Positions 1 to 7,146 of a stretch of DNA of 64,000 nt are shown one piece after another. The notes beneath the pieces were generated by a model. It was not told where the DNA came from, made no database searches, and saw only the letters and a list, made by a program, of their open reading frames with translations. The stretch is from CAWEDP01 sp963807925 (GTDB lineage Bacteria; Acidobacteriota; Vicinamibacteria; Vicinamibacterales; CAVVIG01). A program made the translations under genes and the position numbers. Positions within the stretch are counted from its first letter, which is position 1. Each line of letters begins with the position of its first letter. The stretch covers positions 1,798,001-1,862,000 of the forward strand of contig CAWEDP010000002.1 of assembly GCA_963807925.1 (NCBI GenBank). The letters are read 5' to 3'.

Positions 1-53
1 TCCCACGCGGCCAAAAATCCCACTCGCGTACCAGCCTGGGCATGTGTCGACAT
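1..53 (-). CDS. IS4-family transposase, N-terminal fragment (runs off left edge)
   Basis: This is the first 17 codons of a transposase read leftward from an ATG at 53-51. The residues (MSTHAQAGTRVGFLAAW) are identical to the start of the transposase at 3422-4744. Nothing inside the window shows that it is broken; it is partial only because the window begins here. Confidence 0.85.
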   Translation of the reverse strand, partial: MSTHAQAGTRVGFLAAW

Positions 54-127
54 GTCCAGTGTAAGTACAGATTCTTCGAGCAATGTACAAGAGGTTTCTC
101 ACGTCCGCGAATTTCCGAAAGGCATTA
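1..127 (-). mobile_element. IS4-family insertion sequence, left copy, cut by window edge
   Basis: These bases match, as reverse complement, the first 127 bases of the complete element at 3348-4775. The terminal inverted repeat occupies 110-127. The element therefore runs leftward out of the window. It is followed directly by GGCTAAAGCC (128-137) and GGAC, which is the right part of a variant intergenic palindrome, so this copy was inserted inside a palindrome at the same position as the other copy. The outer end and its target duplication are outside the window. Confidence 0.9.
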
Positions 128-212
128 GGCTAAAGCCGGACACTACGGGTTCACGGGTCCGGCTGAAGCCGGACACTACGTCAACTCCGGTAGTGTCCGG
201 CTTCAGCCGGAC
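128..212. repeat. REP-like palindrome cluster next to the left IS copy
   Basis: This holds a half palindrome left by the IS insertion (128-141), a whole one at 157-174 (reverse orientation, GACACTACG on its right) and a whole one at 195-212 (forward, TAGT on its left). The two whole copies face each other and form a larger inverted repeat, as in paired REP arrangements. Each has 8-base arms around a two-base centre. The stretch also serves as the downstream region of the gene ending at 234. I see no T-run that would make these classical terminators. Confidence 0.8.
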
Positions 213-233
213 CCACCGCGCCATCGCTCACCG

Positions 234-596
234 CTAATGCACGCTCGTCGACGCCGGCGGCAGCGCCTGCGACTTGATTACGCGCGCGATCATGCCGTCG
301 AGCGCGGGTTTCTCGATGTCGAAGGGGCCCGCAACGGCGGCGCCGAGCGTGATCTCGATCGCAATCACCACCCCGCCCTCCTCGTACGGGTTCACAATCC
401 AGCTCAGACCGCGCAGCGACACGTGCGGGGCGGAGTCCGCAGGGTGCTTCTGGCGGTGCATCGCCCGCAGCATGGCTTCGAGCACCACCCGCACGTCCCC
501 GTCGTCCCACGCCGCCGGCGTCCGCTCGGGCGCATCCACCGTCTGCGTCGTCGCCGCGTCGGTGCCGCGCAGCCACACGTCCACCTGAAACGTCAT
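234..596 (-). CDS. small conserved-looking hypothetical protein coupled to DUF255 gene
   Basis: This encodes 120 residues starting MTFQVDVWLRGTD. I do not recognise a family. It has no signal peptide or membrane segment and reads as a mixed alpha/beta cytosolic protein, with a middle stretch HVSLRGLSWIVNPYEEGG. The ATG (596-594) overlaps the stop of the upstream DUF255 protein by four bases (ATGA), so translation is probably coupled and the two products may act together. The 3' end runs into the palindromic repeats. The frame and coupling support a real gene; its function is unknown. Confidence 0.7.
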   Translation of the reverse strand: MTFQVDVWLRGTDAATTQTVDAPERTPAAWDDGDVRVVLEAMLRAMHRQKHPADSAPHVSLRGLSWIVNPYEEGGVVIAIEITLGAAVAGPFDIEKPALDGMIARVIKSQALPPASTSVH

Positions 597-2713
597 GCCA
601 ACACCTCTTCGAGAGCCGCCGGATCGCCGACCGGCGCCTGACAGGCGAAGTCCCGGCAGACGTAGGCGGCTGCACCGTCCACCGGCGCCCGCATGGCCGC
701 CACCGCCGGCATCAGCGCGGCGAGCCGATCCCTGAACCTCTCCGCCACCTCGACGACGATGGCGAACGGCAGGTACTTGCGCGCGACGACGCGCGAGAGC
801 GCATCGCGATCGGCATCCGCGCCGACGATGACGATCTGCTGCAGGCCGGCCAGCGAGGTCGAGAGTGCCGCGCTCATCATCGGCACCGCGCGGCCCGTCT
901 GTTCGAGCCGCGAGCCGAAGGCGCCGAGCGTGCGCTCGATCTTCGACGCCCGATCCGCATTGGCCCCGGGGCCCTCCCCGACCAGATGCGTGAGGCGCAG
1001 CAGATTCAGCACGGAGACCGAGCTCGCCGACGGCTCGGCGCCGTCGTACTCCTCCTTCATCCGCAGCAGGATGGTGGGATCGCGGCCGGTCGTGCTGAAC
1101 CAGCCGCCGCCCCGATCGTCCCAGAACCGCGCATCCTGCTCCCGCTGCAGCGCGTCCGCCCACTCGAGCCACGCCGGATCGCCGTCGGCCTCGACGAGCT
1201 CGAGCAGTCCGAACACGAGATAGGCGTAGTCTTCGGCGTATCCGTCGATCTCGGCGTGACCGTCGCGATAGCGGCGCAGCAGTCGTCCCGTGTCGGGATT
1301 CCAGAGGCGGTCGCGGATGAACGAGGCGGCGCGCCGGGCGGCGTCGAGATAAGCGCCCGCGCCCCGGCAGACGCGCGAGGCGCGCGCGAAGGCGGCGATC
1401 ATCAGCCCGTTCCAGGCCGTCAGCACCTTGTCGTCGAGAGACGGCCGCGGCCGCTCGAGCCGCGCCTCGAACAGGCGCACCCGCGCCCGACGCACGACGG
1501 CCTCGAGCTCTTCCACGGATCGGCCCGTGCGAGCGGCGATGTCGTCGAACGACTGCGACACGTACAGCAGGTTCTTGCCGACGAACTCCTGCTGCGGATC
1601 CTGCGGCGCGTTGCCGTTCGCCTCGATGCCGAACCGCCGCCCGACAATGGCGGCGTCCTCGGCGCCGAGGAGAGCGTCGATCTCGTCGGCGCGCCAGAGA
1701 TAGAACGCGCCCTCCATCTTGTGCGCGTCGGGACGGCCCGCCTGCTCCGGCGGGATGCTGTCGGCGTCCTCGGCGGAATAGAAGCCGCCGGCCGCGTCGG
1801 TCATCTGGCGCATCACGTACTGCAGCGTGTCCTCGGCGACGTCGAGATGGAAGGCGTCGCCGGTCGCCTGCGCCGCTTCGAGATACGCGAGCACGAGCTG
1901 CGCCTGGTCGTAGAGCATCTTCTCGAAGTGCGGCACGCGCCACGCGGCATCGACCGAGTAGCGATGGAAGCCGCCGCCGACGTGATCCCGCATCCCGCCG
2001 AGCGCCATCGCCTGCAGCGTCCGCGCCACCATGTCGCGCGCGAAGGTGTCCCCGGTGCGCGCATGCTCGCGCAGCAGGAACAGCAGCTCGGAGGGACGCG
2101 GAAACTTCGGCGCCTCGCCGAACCCGCCGTGGCGCCAGTCGAACGTCTGGTGGAACTGCGACACGGTGCGGGCAAGCGCCTCGGCGCCCGCCGCGCCGGC
2201 TCCGCCCGCCGGCGGCTCGGCCTCGCGGAGCCGGCTGGTCACCGATTCGGCCGACGCCACCACCTTGTCGCGCTCCGCCTGCCACACGCGCGCGATTTCC
2301 TGCAGGATGTCCACGAAGCCGGGCCGCCCCCATTTCGACGCCGGCGGGAAGTAGGTCCCGCCGTAGAACGGCTTCAGCTCCGGCGTGAGCCACACGCTCA
2401 TCGGCCAGCCGCCGGATCCGGTCGTCGCCTGCACGAAGGTCATGTAGACGCGATCGATGTCGGGCCGCTCTTCGCGATCCACCTTGATCGACACGAAATG
2501 CGCGTTGAGGACCGACGCCACCGCCGGGTTCTCGAACGACTCGTGCTCCATCACGTGGCACCAGTGGCAGGTGGAGTAGCCGACCGACAGGAAGATGGGC
2601 TTGCTCTCCGCCGACGCCTTCGCGAACGCGGCGTCGCCCCACGCGAACCAGTCCACCGGGTTGTTCGCATGCTGCAGCAGGTAAGGACTGCGCTCGCGGG
2701 CGAGTCGGTTCAT
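593..2713 (-). CDS. DUF255 thioredoxin-fold protein (YyaL/SPATA20-like)
   Basis: The 706-residue product matches the usual length of the YyaL/SPATA20 family. The N-terminal thioredoxin-like domain (about 1-165) has the family signature RSPYLLQHANNPVDW and the CHWCH motif (Cys49, Cys52) after FLSVGYST, followed by a GGWP(M)SVWLTP block. The rest resembles an alpha/alpha-barrel related to N-acylglucosamine 2-epimerases. No signal peptide is seen, so it is probably cytosolic. The family's biochemical role is not established; a redox or sugar-related role is inference. The next gene on the same strand overlaps by 4 bases. A -10-like TATATC at 2727-2722 lies 8 bases before the ATG, suggesting a leaderless message. 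Confidence 0.93.
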   Translation of the reverse strand: MNRLARERSPYLLQHANNPVDWFAWGDAAFAKASAESKPIFLSVGYSTCHWCHVMEHESFENPAVASVLNAHFVSIKVDREERPDIDRVYMTFVQATTGSGGWPMSVWLTPELKPFYGGTYFPPASKWGRPGFVDILQEIARVWQAERDKVVASAESVTSRLREAEPPAGGAGAAGAEALARTVSQFHQTFDWRHGGFGEAPKFPRPSELLFLLREHARTGDTFARDMVARTLQAMALGGMRDHVGGGFHRYSVDAAWRVPHFEKMLYDQAQLVLAYLEAAQATGDAFHLDVAEDTLQYVMRQMTDAAGGFYSAEDADSIPPEQAGRPDAHKMEGAFYLWRADEIDALLGAEDAAIVGRRFGIEANGNAPQDPQQEFVGKNLLYVSQSFDDIAARTGRSVEELEAVVRRARVRLFEARLERPRPSLDDKVLTAWNGLMIAAFARASRVCRGAGAYLDAARRAASFIRDRLWNPDTGRLLRRYRDGHAEIDGYAEDYAYLVFGLLELVEADGDPAWLEWADALQREQDARFWDDRGGGWFSTTGRDPTILLRMKEEYDGAEPSASSVSVLNLLRLTHLVGEGPGANADRASKIERTLGAFGSRLEQTGRAVPMMSAALSTSLAGLQQIVIVGADADRDALSRVVARKYLPFAIVVEVAERFRDRLAALMPAVAAMRAPVDGAAAYVCRDFACQAPVGDPAALEEVLA

Positions 2714-2721
2714 TCACTCAT

Positions 2722-2731
2722 GATATAGAAT
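2722..2731. promoter_or_regulatory. overlapping divergent -10 elements between DUF255 and PfpI genes
   Basis: The two genes are divided by only 37 bases. Forward TAGAAT (2726-2731) lies 19 bases before the PfpI ATG, with a GGAGG-like ribosome site between them. Reverse TATATC (rc of 2722-2727) lies 8 bases before the DUF255 ATG. No good -35 is evident on either side. This is inference from sequence only. Confidence 0.4.
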
Positions 2732-2750
2732 TCGCCGCGGAGGCACCGAC

Positions 2751-3293
2751 ATGGCGGGACCGGGACTGGCCGGACGGCGCGTCGCGCTGCTCGTCGACGA
2801 CGAGTTCGAGGACCGCGAGCTCACCGGTCCGCTCGAGGCGCTGCGCGCCGCGGGCGCGGCGGTCACCATCGTCGGTCCGACGCGCGGCGGCACCTTCCGC
2901 GGCAAGCGCGGCGAGGCGACGGTCGTCTCGGACATCGCCGCCGGCGAAGCGCGCATCGCCAACTTCGACGCGGTCGTCATCCCCGGGGGCCACGCGCCGG
3001 ACAAGATGCGTCTGCGTCACGCGATGGTGGATCTCGCGCGCGATGCGATGGACGCCGGCAAGCCGGTGGCGGCCATCTGTCACGGCCCGCAGCTGCTCAT
3101 CTCGGCCAACGTGCTCCGCGGCCGCACGCTCACCTGCTGGCCGTCGATCGCGATCGACGTCAAGAACGCGGGCGGCCTCTACGTGGACAAGCCGGTCGTC
3201 GAGGACGGCAACCTCATCACGTCCCGCAAGCCCGATGACGTCCCGATGTTCAGCGAGGCGATCGTCCGCGCGTTGTCGCGCGTGCAGGTGTGA
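2751..3293 (+). CDS. PfpI/DJ-1 family glutamine amidotransferase-like protein
   Basis: The 180-residue protein has the DJ-1/PfpI fold: an N-terminal strand ending VALLVDDEFEDRE with the conserved acidic residue, a VVIPGGHAPD loop, and the nucleophile elbow AAICHGPQLL with Cys110-His111. Members act as deglycases, glyoxalase III-like enzymes or chaperone-like stress proteins; which applies here cannot be read from sequence. There is no signal peptide, so it is cytosolic. GCGGAGGCACCGAC before the ATG provides a ribosome site. It diverges from the DUF255 gene and is followed by an intact palindromic repeat and then the IS. Confidence 0.92.
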   Translation: MAGPGLAGRRVALLVDDEFEDRELTGPLEALRAAGAAVTIVGPTRGGTFRGKRGEATVVSDIAAGEARIANFDAVVIPGGHAPDKMRLRHAMVDLARDAMDAGKPVAAICHGPQLLISANVLRGRTLTCWPSIAIDVKNAGGLYVDKPVVEDGNLITSRKPDDVPMFSEAIVRALSRVQV

Positions 3294-3302
3294 TTCCGTA
3301 GT

Positions 3303-3320
3303 GTCCGGCTTCAGCCGGAC
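3303..3320 (+). repeat. REP-like palindrome, intact copy
   Basis: GTCCGGCTTCAGCCGGAC forms two 8-base arms about a TC centre and is preceded by GTAG. It lies 9 bases after the PfpI stop. A second copy starts 31 bases later but is split by the insertion sequence. Confidence 0.9.
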
Positions 3321-3337
3321 CCAAGTCCGTAGTGTCC

Positions 3338-3347
3338 GGCTTCAGCC
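3338..3347 (+). repeat. IS target-site duplication, left
   Basis: GGCTTCAGCC is the central 10 bases of the palindrome whose outer GTCC is at 3334-3337. The same 10 bases recur at 4776-4785, immediately outside the other IS end and followed by GGAC. Removing the IS and one copy restores a perfect palindrome. Confidence 0.92.
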
Positions 3348-4775
3348 TAATGCCTTTCGGAAATTCGCGGACGTGAGAAACCTCTTGTACATTGCTCGAA
3401 GAATCTGTACTTACACTGGACATGTCGACACATGCCCAGGCTGGTACGCGAGTGGGATTTTTGGCCGCGTGGGATCGGCTGGTCGGCTCGTGGAAGCCGG
3501 TGATGCCAGTCCGACGCGGGCGCAAACCGCGAGTGCCGGTGAGCGAATTGGTCCCGGCGCTGACCTTTCACATGCTGCAGGGCGCCGGCACGTTGGGCGA
3601 GCATTCGGCGGAGCTGTTCGCCGACGCCTTGGCGGACAGTTCGTGGGCCGACCGCCGCGCGCGCCTGCCGTGGGCCATCTTTGCCGAGTTGATGCGCCGG
3701 GTCTTGCGGCCCCAAGCGACGCATCGGGAGCGCGAGGCGTTCTGGCGGGGCTGGCGCCTGGTGGCGCTCGACGGGACGCAATTCAGCCTGACCAACACGC
3801 CGCAGATCAGCGCGACGACCGTCAAAGCGCGCACGCGTCGGGGCCGCGCGGCCTTTGCCAAGATCTGGACCGCCGTCCTGCTGGAAGTCGGCCTGCACAA
3901 TCCGCTCGCCGCGGCGATTGGGCGTCAGGGGGAATCGGAATGGGCGTTGGCCCAGCGCCTGCTGGCCCAGCTCCCGAAGCGGGCGTTGCTGCTCGGCGAT
4001 CGGTTGTATGGGGTCGCGGCGTTTGTGGCCCACGCGCGGGTCGCCTGCACACGGGTAGGCAGTCATTTTTTGCTGCGCGCCTCGCGATCGACCACGCCCC
4101 GCGTCCGCACACGCTTGGCCGACGGCACGCGCCTGATCCAGATTGCGCACCGCGCGCGCCAGCGGCCGGGCCAGATTCTCGAGTGGTTCCAGGTCCGCGA
4201 GATTCGCGTGCGGGTGGGGCGCCAGGGACATCGCCCGCACGAGTTGCGATTGTGGACCAGTCTGCTCGATCCGCGCACGGCCCCGGCGCTCGAGCTCGCG
4301 CAGCTCTATGCCCATCGCTGGGAACACGAGCTGTATTTTCGCGAGCTGAAACGGCAGGTGCGGAAGACCGCGCTCCTGCAGAGTCATACCATCGAAACGG
4401 CCGCTCAGGAAATTGCCGCCCTCGTCCTGGTCAGTGCGCTGCTGGCTGTCGAACGCCAGCGCGCAGCCGGCAGCCAACTGCCCGTGTTGCGGGTGAGCTT
4501 CACGAAAATCTTGGAACTTTGTGTGAAACCCATGTGGCTGTGGGTCGACTTGGGGCACGGCGTGCTCACCGAGCAACAACTCACCACCATCATGAGGCGT
4601 GGTTACCGGCGGATGCGCCGGTATGTCACCCCGCCTCGGCGCGCCCGCAGTTGTCCCCGAGCCGTGCGCCAGCCGATCAAGGCGTGGCCCCGGTTGGTGA
4701 AGACGCACGCGATCGAAGGGACGATGCAGTTGCAACTCGTGTAGCAACGTGGTCATCAATTTCCGAAAGGCATTA
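3348..4775 (+). mobile_element. IS4-family insertion sequence, complete copy (1428 bp)
   Basis: It has perfect 18-base terminal inverted repeats, TAATGCCTTTCGGAAATT at 3348-3365 and its complement at 4758-4775, and encloses one transposase gene. It is flanked by a 10-base direct duplication, GGCTTCAGCC, which is the centre of the local intergenic palindrome. Left-end bases are identical to the truncated inverse copy at 1-127. Intact ends, an intact gene and clean duplications suggest recent movement. A weak promoter, TTGTAC (3385-3390), 17 bases, then TACTTA, may drive the transposase. Confidence 0.95.
3422..4744 (+). CDS. IS4-family DDE transposase
   Basis: The 440-residue product has the DDE triad: Asp117 in ALDGTQ, Asp193 in LLGDRLYG, and Glu303 in the YREK signature with the exact IS4 spacing Y296-(2)-R299-(3)-E303-(6)-K310. 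The N-terminus is a basic DNA-binding region and the C-terminus is Arg-rich. I chose the ATG at 3422; a TTG at 3392 would add ten residues. The gene lies inside 18-base inverted repeats and appears undamaged. It catalyses cut-and-paste movement of its own element, here into the GC palindrome. Confidence 0.95.
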   Translation: MSTHAQAGTRVGFLAAWDRLVGSWKPVMPVRRGRKPRVPVSELVPALTFHMLQGAGTLGEHSAELFADALADSSWADRRARLPWAIFAELMRRVLRPQATHREREAFWRGWRLVALDGTQFSLTNTPQISATTVKARTRRGRAAFAKIWTAVLLEVGLHNPLAAAIGRQGESEWALAQRLLAQLPKRALLLGDRLYGVAAFVAHARVACTRVGSHFLLRASRSTTPRVRTRLADGTRLIQIAHRARQRPGQILEWFQVREIRVRVGRQGHRPHELRLWTSLLDPRTAPALELAQLYAHRWEHELYFRELKRQVRKTALLQSHTIETAAQEIAALVLVSALLAVERQRAAGSQLPVLRVSFTKILELCVKPMWLWVDLGHGVLTEQQLTTIMRRGYRRMRRYVTPPRRARSCPRAVRQPIKAWPRLVKTHAIEGTMQLQLV

Positions 4776-4785
4776 GGCTTCAGCC
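4776..4785 (+). repeat. IS target-site duplication, right
   Basis: GGCTTCAGCC repeats the bases at 3338-3347 and is followed by GGAC, the outer arm of the interrupted palindrome. Confidence 0.92.
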
Positions 4786-4795
4786 GGACCCACCT

Positions 4796-5623
4796 TCACG
4801 GCCCTTTGACGACCACCTTCACGTGCACGTTGGTCCAGCAACACTGAAAGCCGCCGCCGCCCTCGCCTGACACGTCGTTCGCCTGCGCGCGCAGGATGTA
4901 CTCGCCCGGCGCGCTGAAGGCGGCCGTCGTCGTCGTCTTGCCGGAGCCCTGGTCGATGTCCGGCTTCGGATTGCCGAAGGTCACGGTGCCCGGCCCGCGG
5001 AACATCGTCCACGTCACGGTCACCGGCGACGCCCCCGCGCGCCGATCCGGCGTCACGATCCCGTCGTCGCTCGCATACAGCGTCAGCGTGACCGGCTGCG
5101 GCAGCGTCGTGCCGAGCGTGGCCACGATAGCCATCGGCGGCCCTTGCATCGGCGAGCCGCCCGGCTCGAAGCGAAGCACCGGCGGCGTGTTCTTGTTCGC
5201 GGCGTCCTTGTACGGCTCCACCTGGTAGTCGGGGTGCAGGCCGACCGGAATCGACGCCGTCTTCCCGTTGGCGACAATCGTCCACGTCAGTTTCTGGCCG
5301 CCGAAATCCGCCGGCACGCGCACCGTGAAGACGCCCCACTGCCGCCGCGGGAGGAAATGCGTCGGCTGCCCGCGATCGGGACCGCCGGGCTCGATGCGGT
5401 TGTCGGGCCCGACCGGAATGTCGAGCGCCTGCTTCAGGTTGCGATTGAAGTAGCCGAGGAGCAGCGTGAAGGATCCGTCGGCGTTCCTGAACCAGCCTTC
5501 GTAGGCCGGCGTCACGCCCTGGCCCGAGTCCTTGAGGGGCTCGAGCGGCAGTTGGGCAGCGACCGGCGCGAGCGCGCACAGTACCGAGGAGGGCGATCGA
5601 GAGGGTCGGGCGCGACGACACAC
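4796..5623 (-). CDS. secreted hypothetical protein with beta-rich C-terminal half
   Basis: About 275 residues, read from a GTG at 5623 that touches a palindromic repeat. The first 24 residues resemble a signal peptide ending in VAAQ. The body contains a GWF(R)NADGSFTLLLGYFNRN block and a C-terminal Ig/PKD-like section ending ...FSAPGEYILRAQANDVS, the usual shape of an extracellular beta-sandwich. I recognise no named family. It follows the cytochrome c/copper protein gene on the same strand, 55 bases away with a palindrome between, so shared transcription and an exported role alongside that enzyme are plausible. The start is the least certain part. Confidence 0.65.
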   Translation of the reverse strand: MCRRARPSRSPSSVLCALAPVAAQLPLEPLKDSGQGVTPAYEGWFRNADGSFTLLLGYFNRNLKQALDIPVGPDNRIEPGGPDRGQPTHFLPRRQWGVFTVRVPADFGGQKLTWTIVANGKTASIPVGLHPDYQVEPYKDAANKNTPPVLRFEPGGSPMQGPPMAIVATLGTTLPQPVTLTLYASDDGIVTPDRRAGASPVTVTWTMFRGPGTVTFGNPKPDIDQGSGKTTTTAAFSAPGEYILRAQANDVSGEGGGGFQCCWTNVHVKVVVKGP

Positions 5624-5625
5624 GG

Positions 5626-5643
5626 ATCCGGCTGAAGCCGGAC
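5626..5643 (-). repeat. REP-like palindrome, one mismatch
   Basis: ATCCGGCTGAAGCCGGAC differs from the consensus by one base. It is followed by GCTACGGG, so on the reverse strand it carries the GTAG head. It lies at the proposed start of the secreted protein gene that reads leftward. Confidence 0.8.
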
Positions 5644-5678
5644 GCTACGGGAGATCGCACGACGGGAGATCGCACGGC

Positions 5679-7022
5679 TCAGTGGCGCTGCGCCACCGTC
5701 GCGGCCTGCGTCTTCCGCCTGGCGATCTCGGCGCGGTAGTCTTCGTCGCTCATGTAGGTGATGTTCACCCACGCGTGCGCCATCTCGTCCACCGTGCGCT
5801 CGCCCCACCCGACCCACTGGTTCGGATCGGGATTGGCCTTGTTCGCCGCGGTGTTGTCGTGCCACGCGGTGATGCGGAGCATCGTCCCCTTCGGCAGAAT
5901 CGGCGCCGCATCGTCGGCGTAGATGTAGTTCACGTGCCAGTTGAACTCGAAGTTCGCCAGGCTCAGCATCTGGGTGGATCCGTTCGGCAGGATCGCTTCC
6001 ATCGACATCGCCTTGCCGCGCAGATGCATGTGCGGCTGGAAGTTCTCGATGCGCCCGGCCTGCCGCATGACGACGAACCCCTGGTGGACCGACACCGAAT
6101 TGGGCGGGATGTCGAGGTTCTGCTTCGAGCCGCCCGACATCGCCTGGAACTGGCCGAGGACGGTGCGATACTTCGGCTCCTGCCCCTTCGGATAGAAGTA
6201 CACCGCGAGCTCGACCTGCCCGGTGATCTCCTCGCCGATGGCGTGATAGTGAATGTCCCACACGATCTGCGATCCCGGCAGCATCAGCTTGCCTGTGTTC
6301 GGCCGCATGATCTCGCCCTGCTTGCCGACCGCCCATTCCATGAAGAGGCCGGGGCCCACCTCGGTGGAATCGTCGGCCGGACGCGGGATGTCGAAGCTCG
6401 AGGCGCGCGCGATGTCGTAGCCGTCGTCCTGCTTGAGGCGCGCGACCGCGTGATGCGTGATGCGGCGCGCCGCCAGCGTCGTCGGCCGGATCTCGATGGC
6501 GCGCACCCAGCGCGGTTCCTTCAGGCCGGTGTCGACGACAGGCTTCCACCACGCGTCCTGGGCCTGCGCGGGCATCGTGTAGGCCGGCGACCGGACGACG
6601 AGATCGGGCTCGCCGAACTGGGCCGCGAAGCCCCATGTCAGGTCGTCGGCCCAGACGCGGGCCGGCGGCATGTCCTTCGGATCGCCCTGGGGCGCGCCCG
6701 CGTCCACCCAGCGCACGATCGTGTCGATCTGATCGTCGCTGAGCGACCGGTCGTTGGCGAAGTGCTGGATGCCGACGGTCTTGTCGATGTGCCACGGCGG
6801 CATCTGGCGCGCGGCGACGCGCAGCCTGATGGATCGCGCCCACGGCCGCACCTCGGCGTAGGTGCGCAGCGCCATCGGGGCAATCGAGGTCGGCCGATGG
6901 CAGGCCTCGCACTTGTCCTGGAGAATGGGCGCGACGTCCCTGGTGAAGGTCGGCGACGCGGACGCGGCGTAGGCGTTGGCGGCCCCGAGGAGGAAGACGA
7001 CAGCGAGACGACCGGTGGCCAT
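5679..7022 (-). CDS. cytochrome c plus copper type II monooxygenase-like protein
   Basis: The 447-residue protein has a signal peptide (about 1-19, ending NAYA) and a heme c site CEACH (Cys38, Cys41, His42) in a short cytochrome domain of the planctomycete/acidobacterial type. The C-terminal half shows His-rich motifs typical of the PHM-like copper fold: ITHHAVARL, IHYHAIG and FQPHMHLRGKAMSME. Exported heme-copper proteins of this type are common in Acidobacteriota; the substrate is unknown. The function as a periplasmic oxidoreductase is inference. It starts at an ATG (7022) with AGGAGCTGCGCC upstream. A secreted beta protein follows on the same strand. Confidence 0.82.
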   Translation of the reverse strand: MATGRLAVVFLLGAANAYAASASPTFTRDVAPILQDKCEACHRPTSIAPMALRTYAEVRPWARSIRLRVAARQMPPWHIDKTVGIQHFANDRSLSDDQIDTIVRWVDAGAPQGDPKDMPPARVWADDLTWGFAAQFGEPDLVVRSPAYTMPAQAQDAWWKPVVDTGLKEPRWVRAIEIRPTTLAARRITHHAVARLKQDDGYDIARASSFDIPRPADDSTEVGPGLFMEWAVGKQGEIMRPNTGKLMLPGSQIVWDIHYHAIGEEITGQVELAVYFYPKGQEPKYRTVLGQFQAMSGGSKQNLDIPPNSVSVHQGFVVMRQAGRIENFQPHMHLRGKAMSMEAILPNGSTQMLSLANFEFNWHVNYIYADDAAPILPKGTMLRITAWHDNTAANKANPDPNQWVGWGERTVDEMAHAWVNITYMSDEDYRAEIARRKTQAATVAQRH

Positions 7023-7100
7023 GGCGCAGCTCCTCCTGAAAAGTCCACAGATTCTAGCGCCATTCGGCCGGCGAAACAGACGAAAAAGCGAGGCGAGCAG

Positions 7101-7138
7101 GTCCGGCTTCAGCCGGACCCGTCCCCGGCTTTAGCCGG
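7101..7138 (+). repeat. two REP-like palindromes between genes
   Basis: GTCCGGCTTCAGCCGGAC lies at 7101-7118, and CCGGCTTTAGCCGG with extended partial arms at 7125-7138. The first lacks the usual GTAG head. They sit between the start of the cytochrome gene and the 3' end of the aspartokinase-homoserine dehydrogenase gene. The TTTA-centre variant is the same one hit by the left IS copy. Confidence 0.8.
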
Positions 7139-7146
7139 ACCGTCCC

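Noticed and set aside
986..2728. Long open frame antisense to the DUF255 gene
   Set aside because: Same GC-codon mirror effect; the reverse-strand gene has clear family motifs over its full length.
1..4775. Composite transposon carrying DUF255 and PfpI
   Set aside because: The complete right copy has matching 10-base duplications on both of its own ends, showing it inserted alone. Each copy hit a different palindrome variant.
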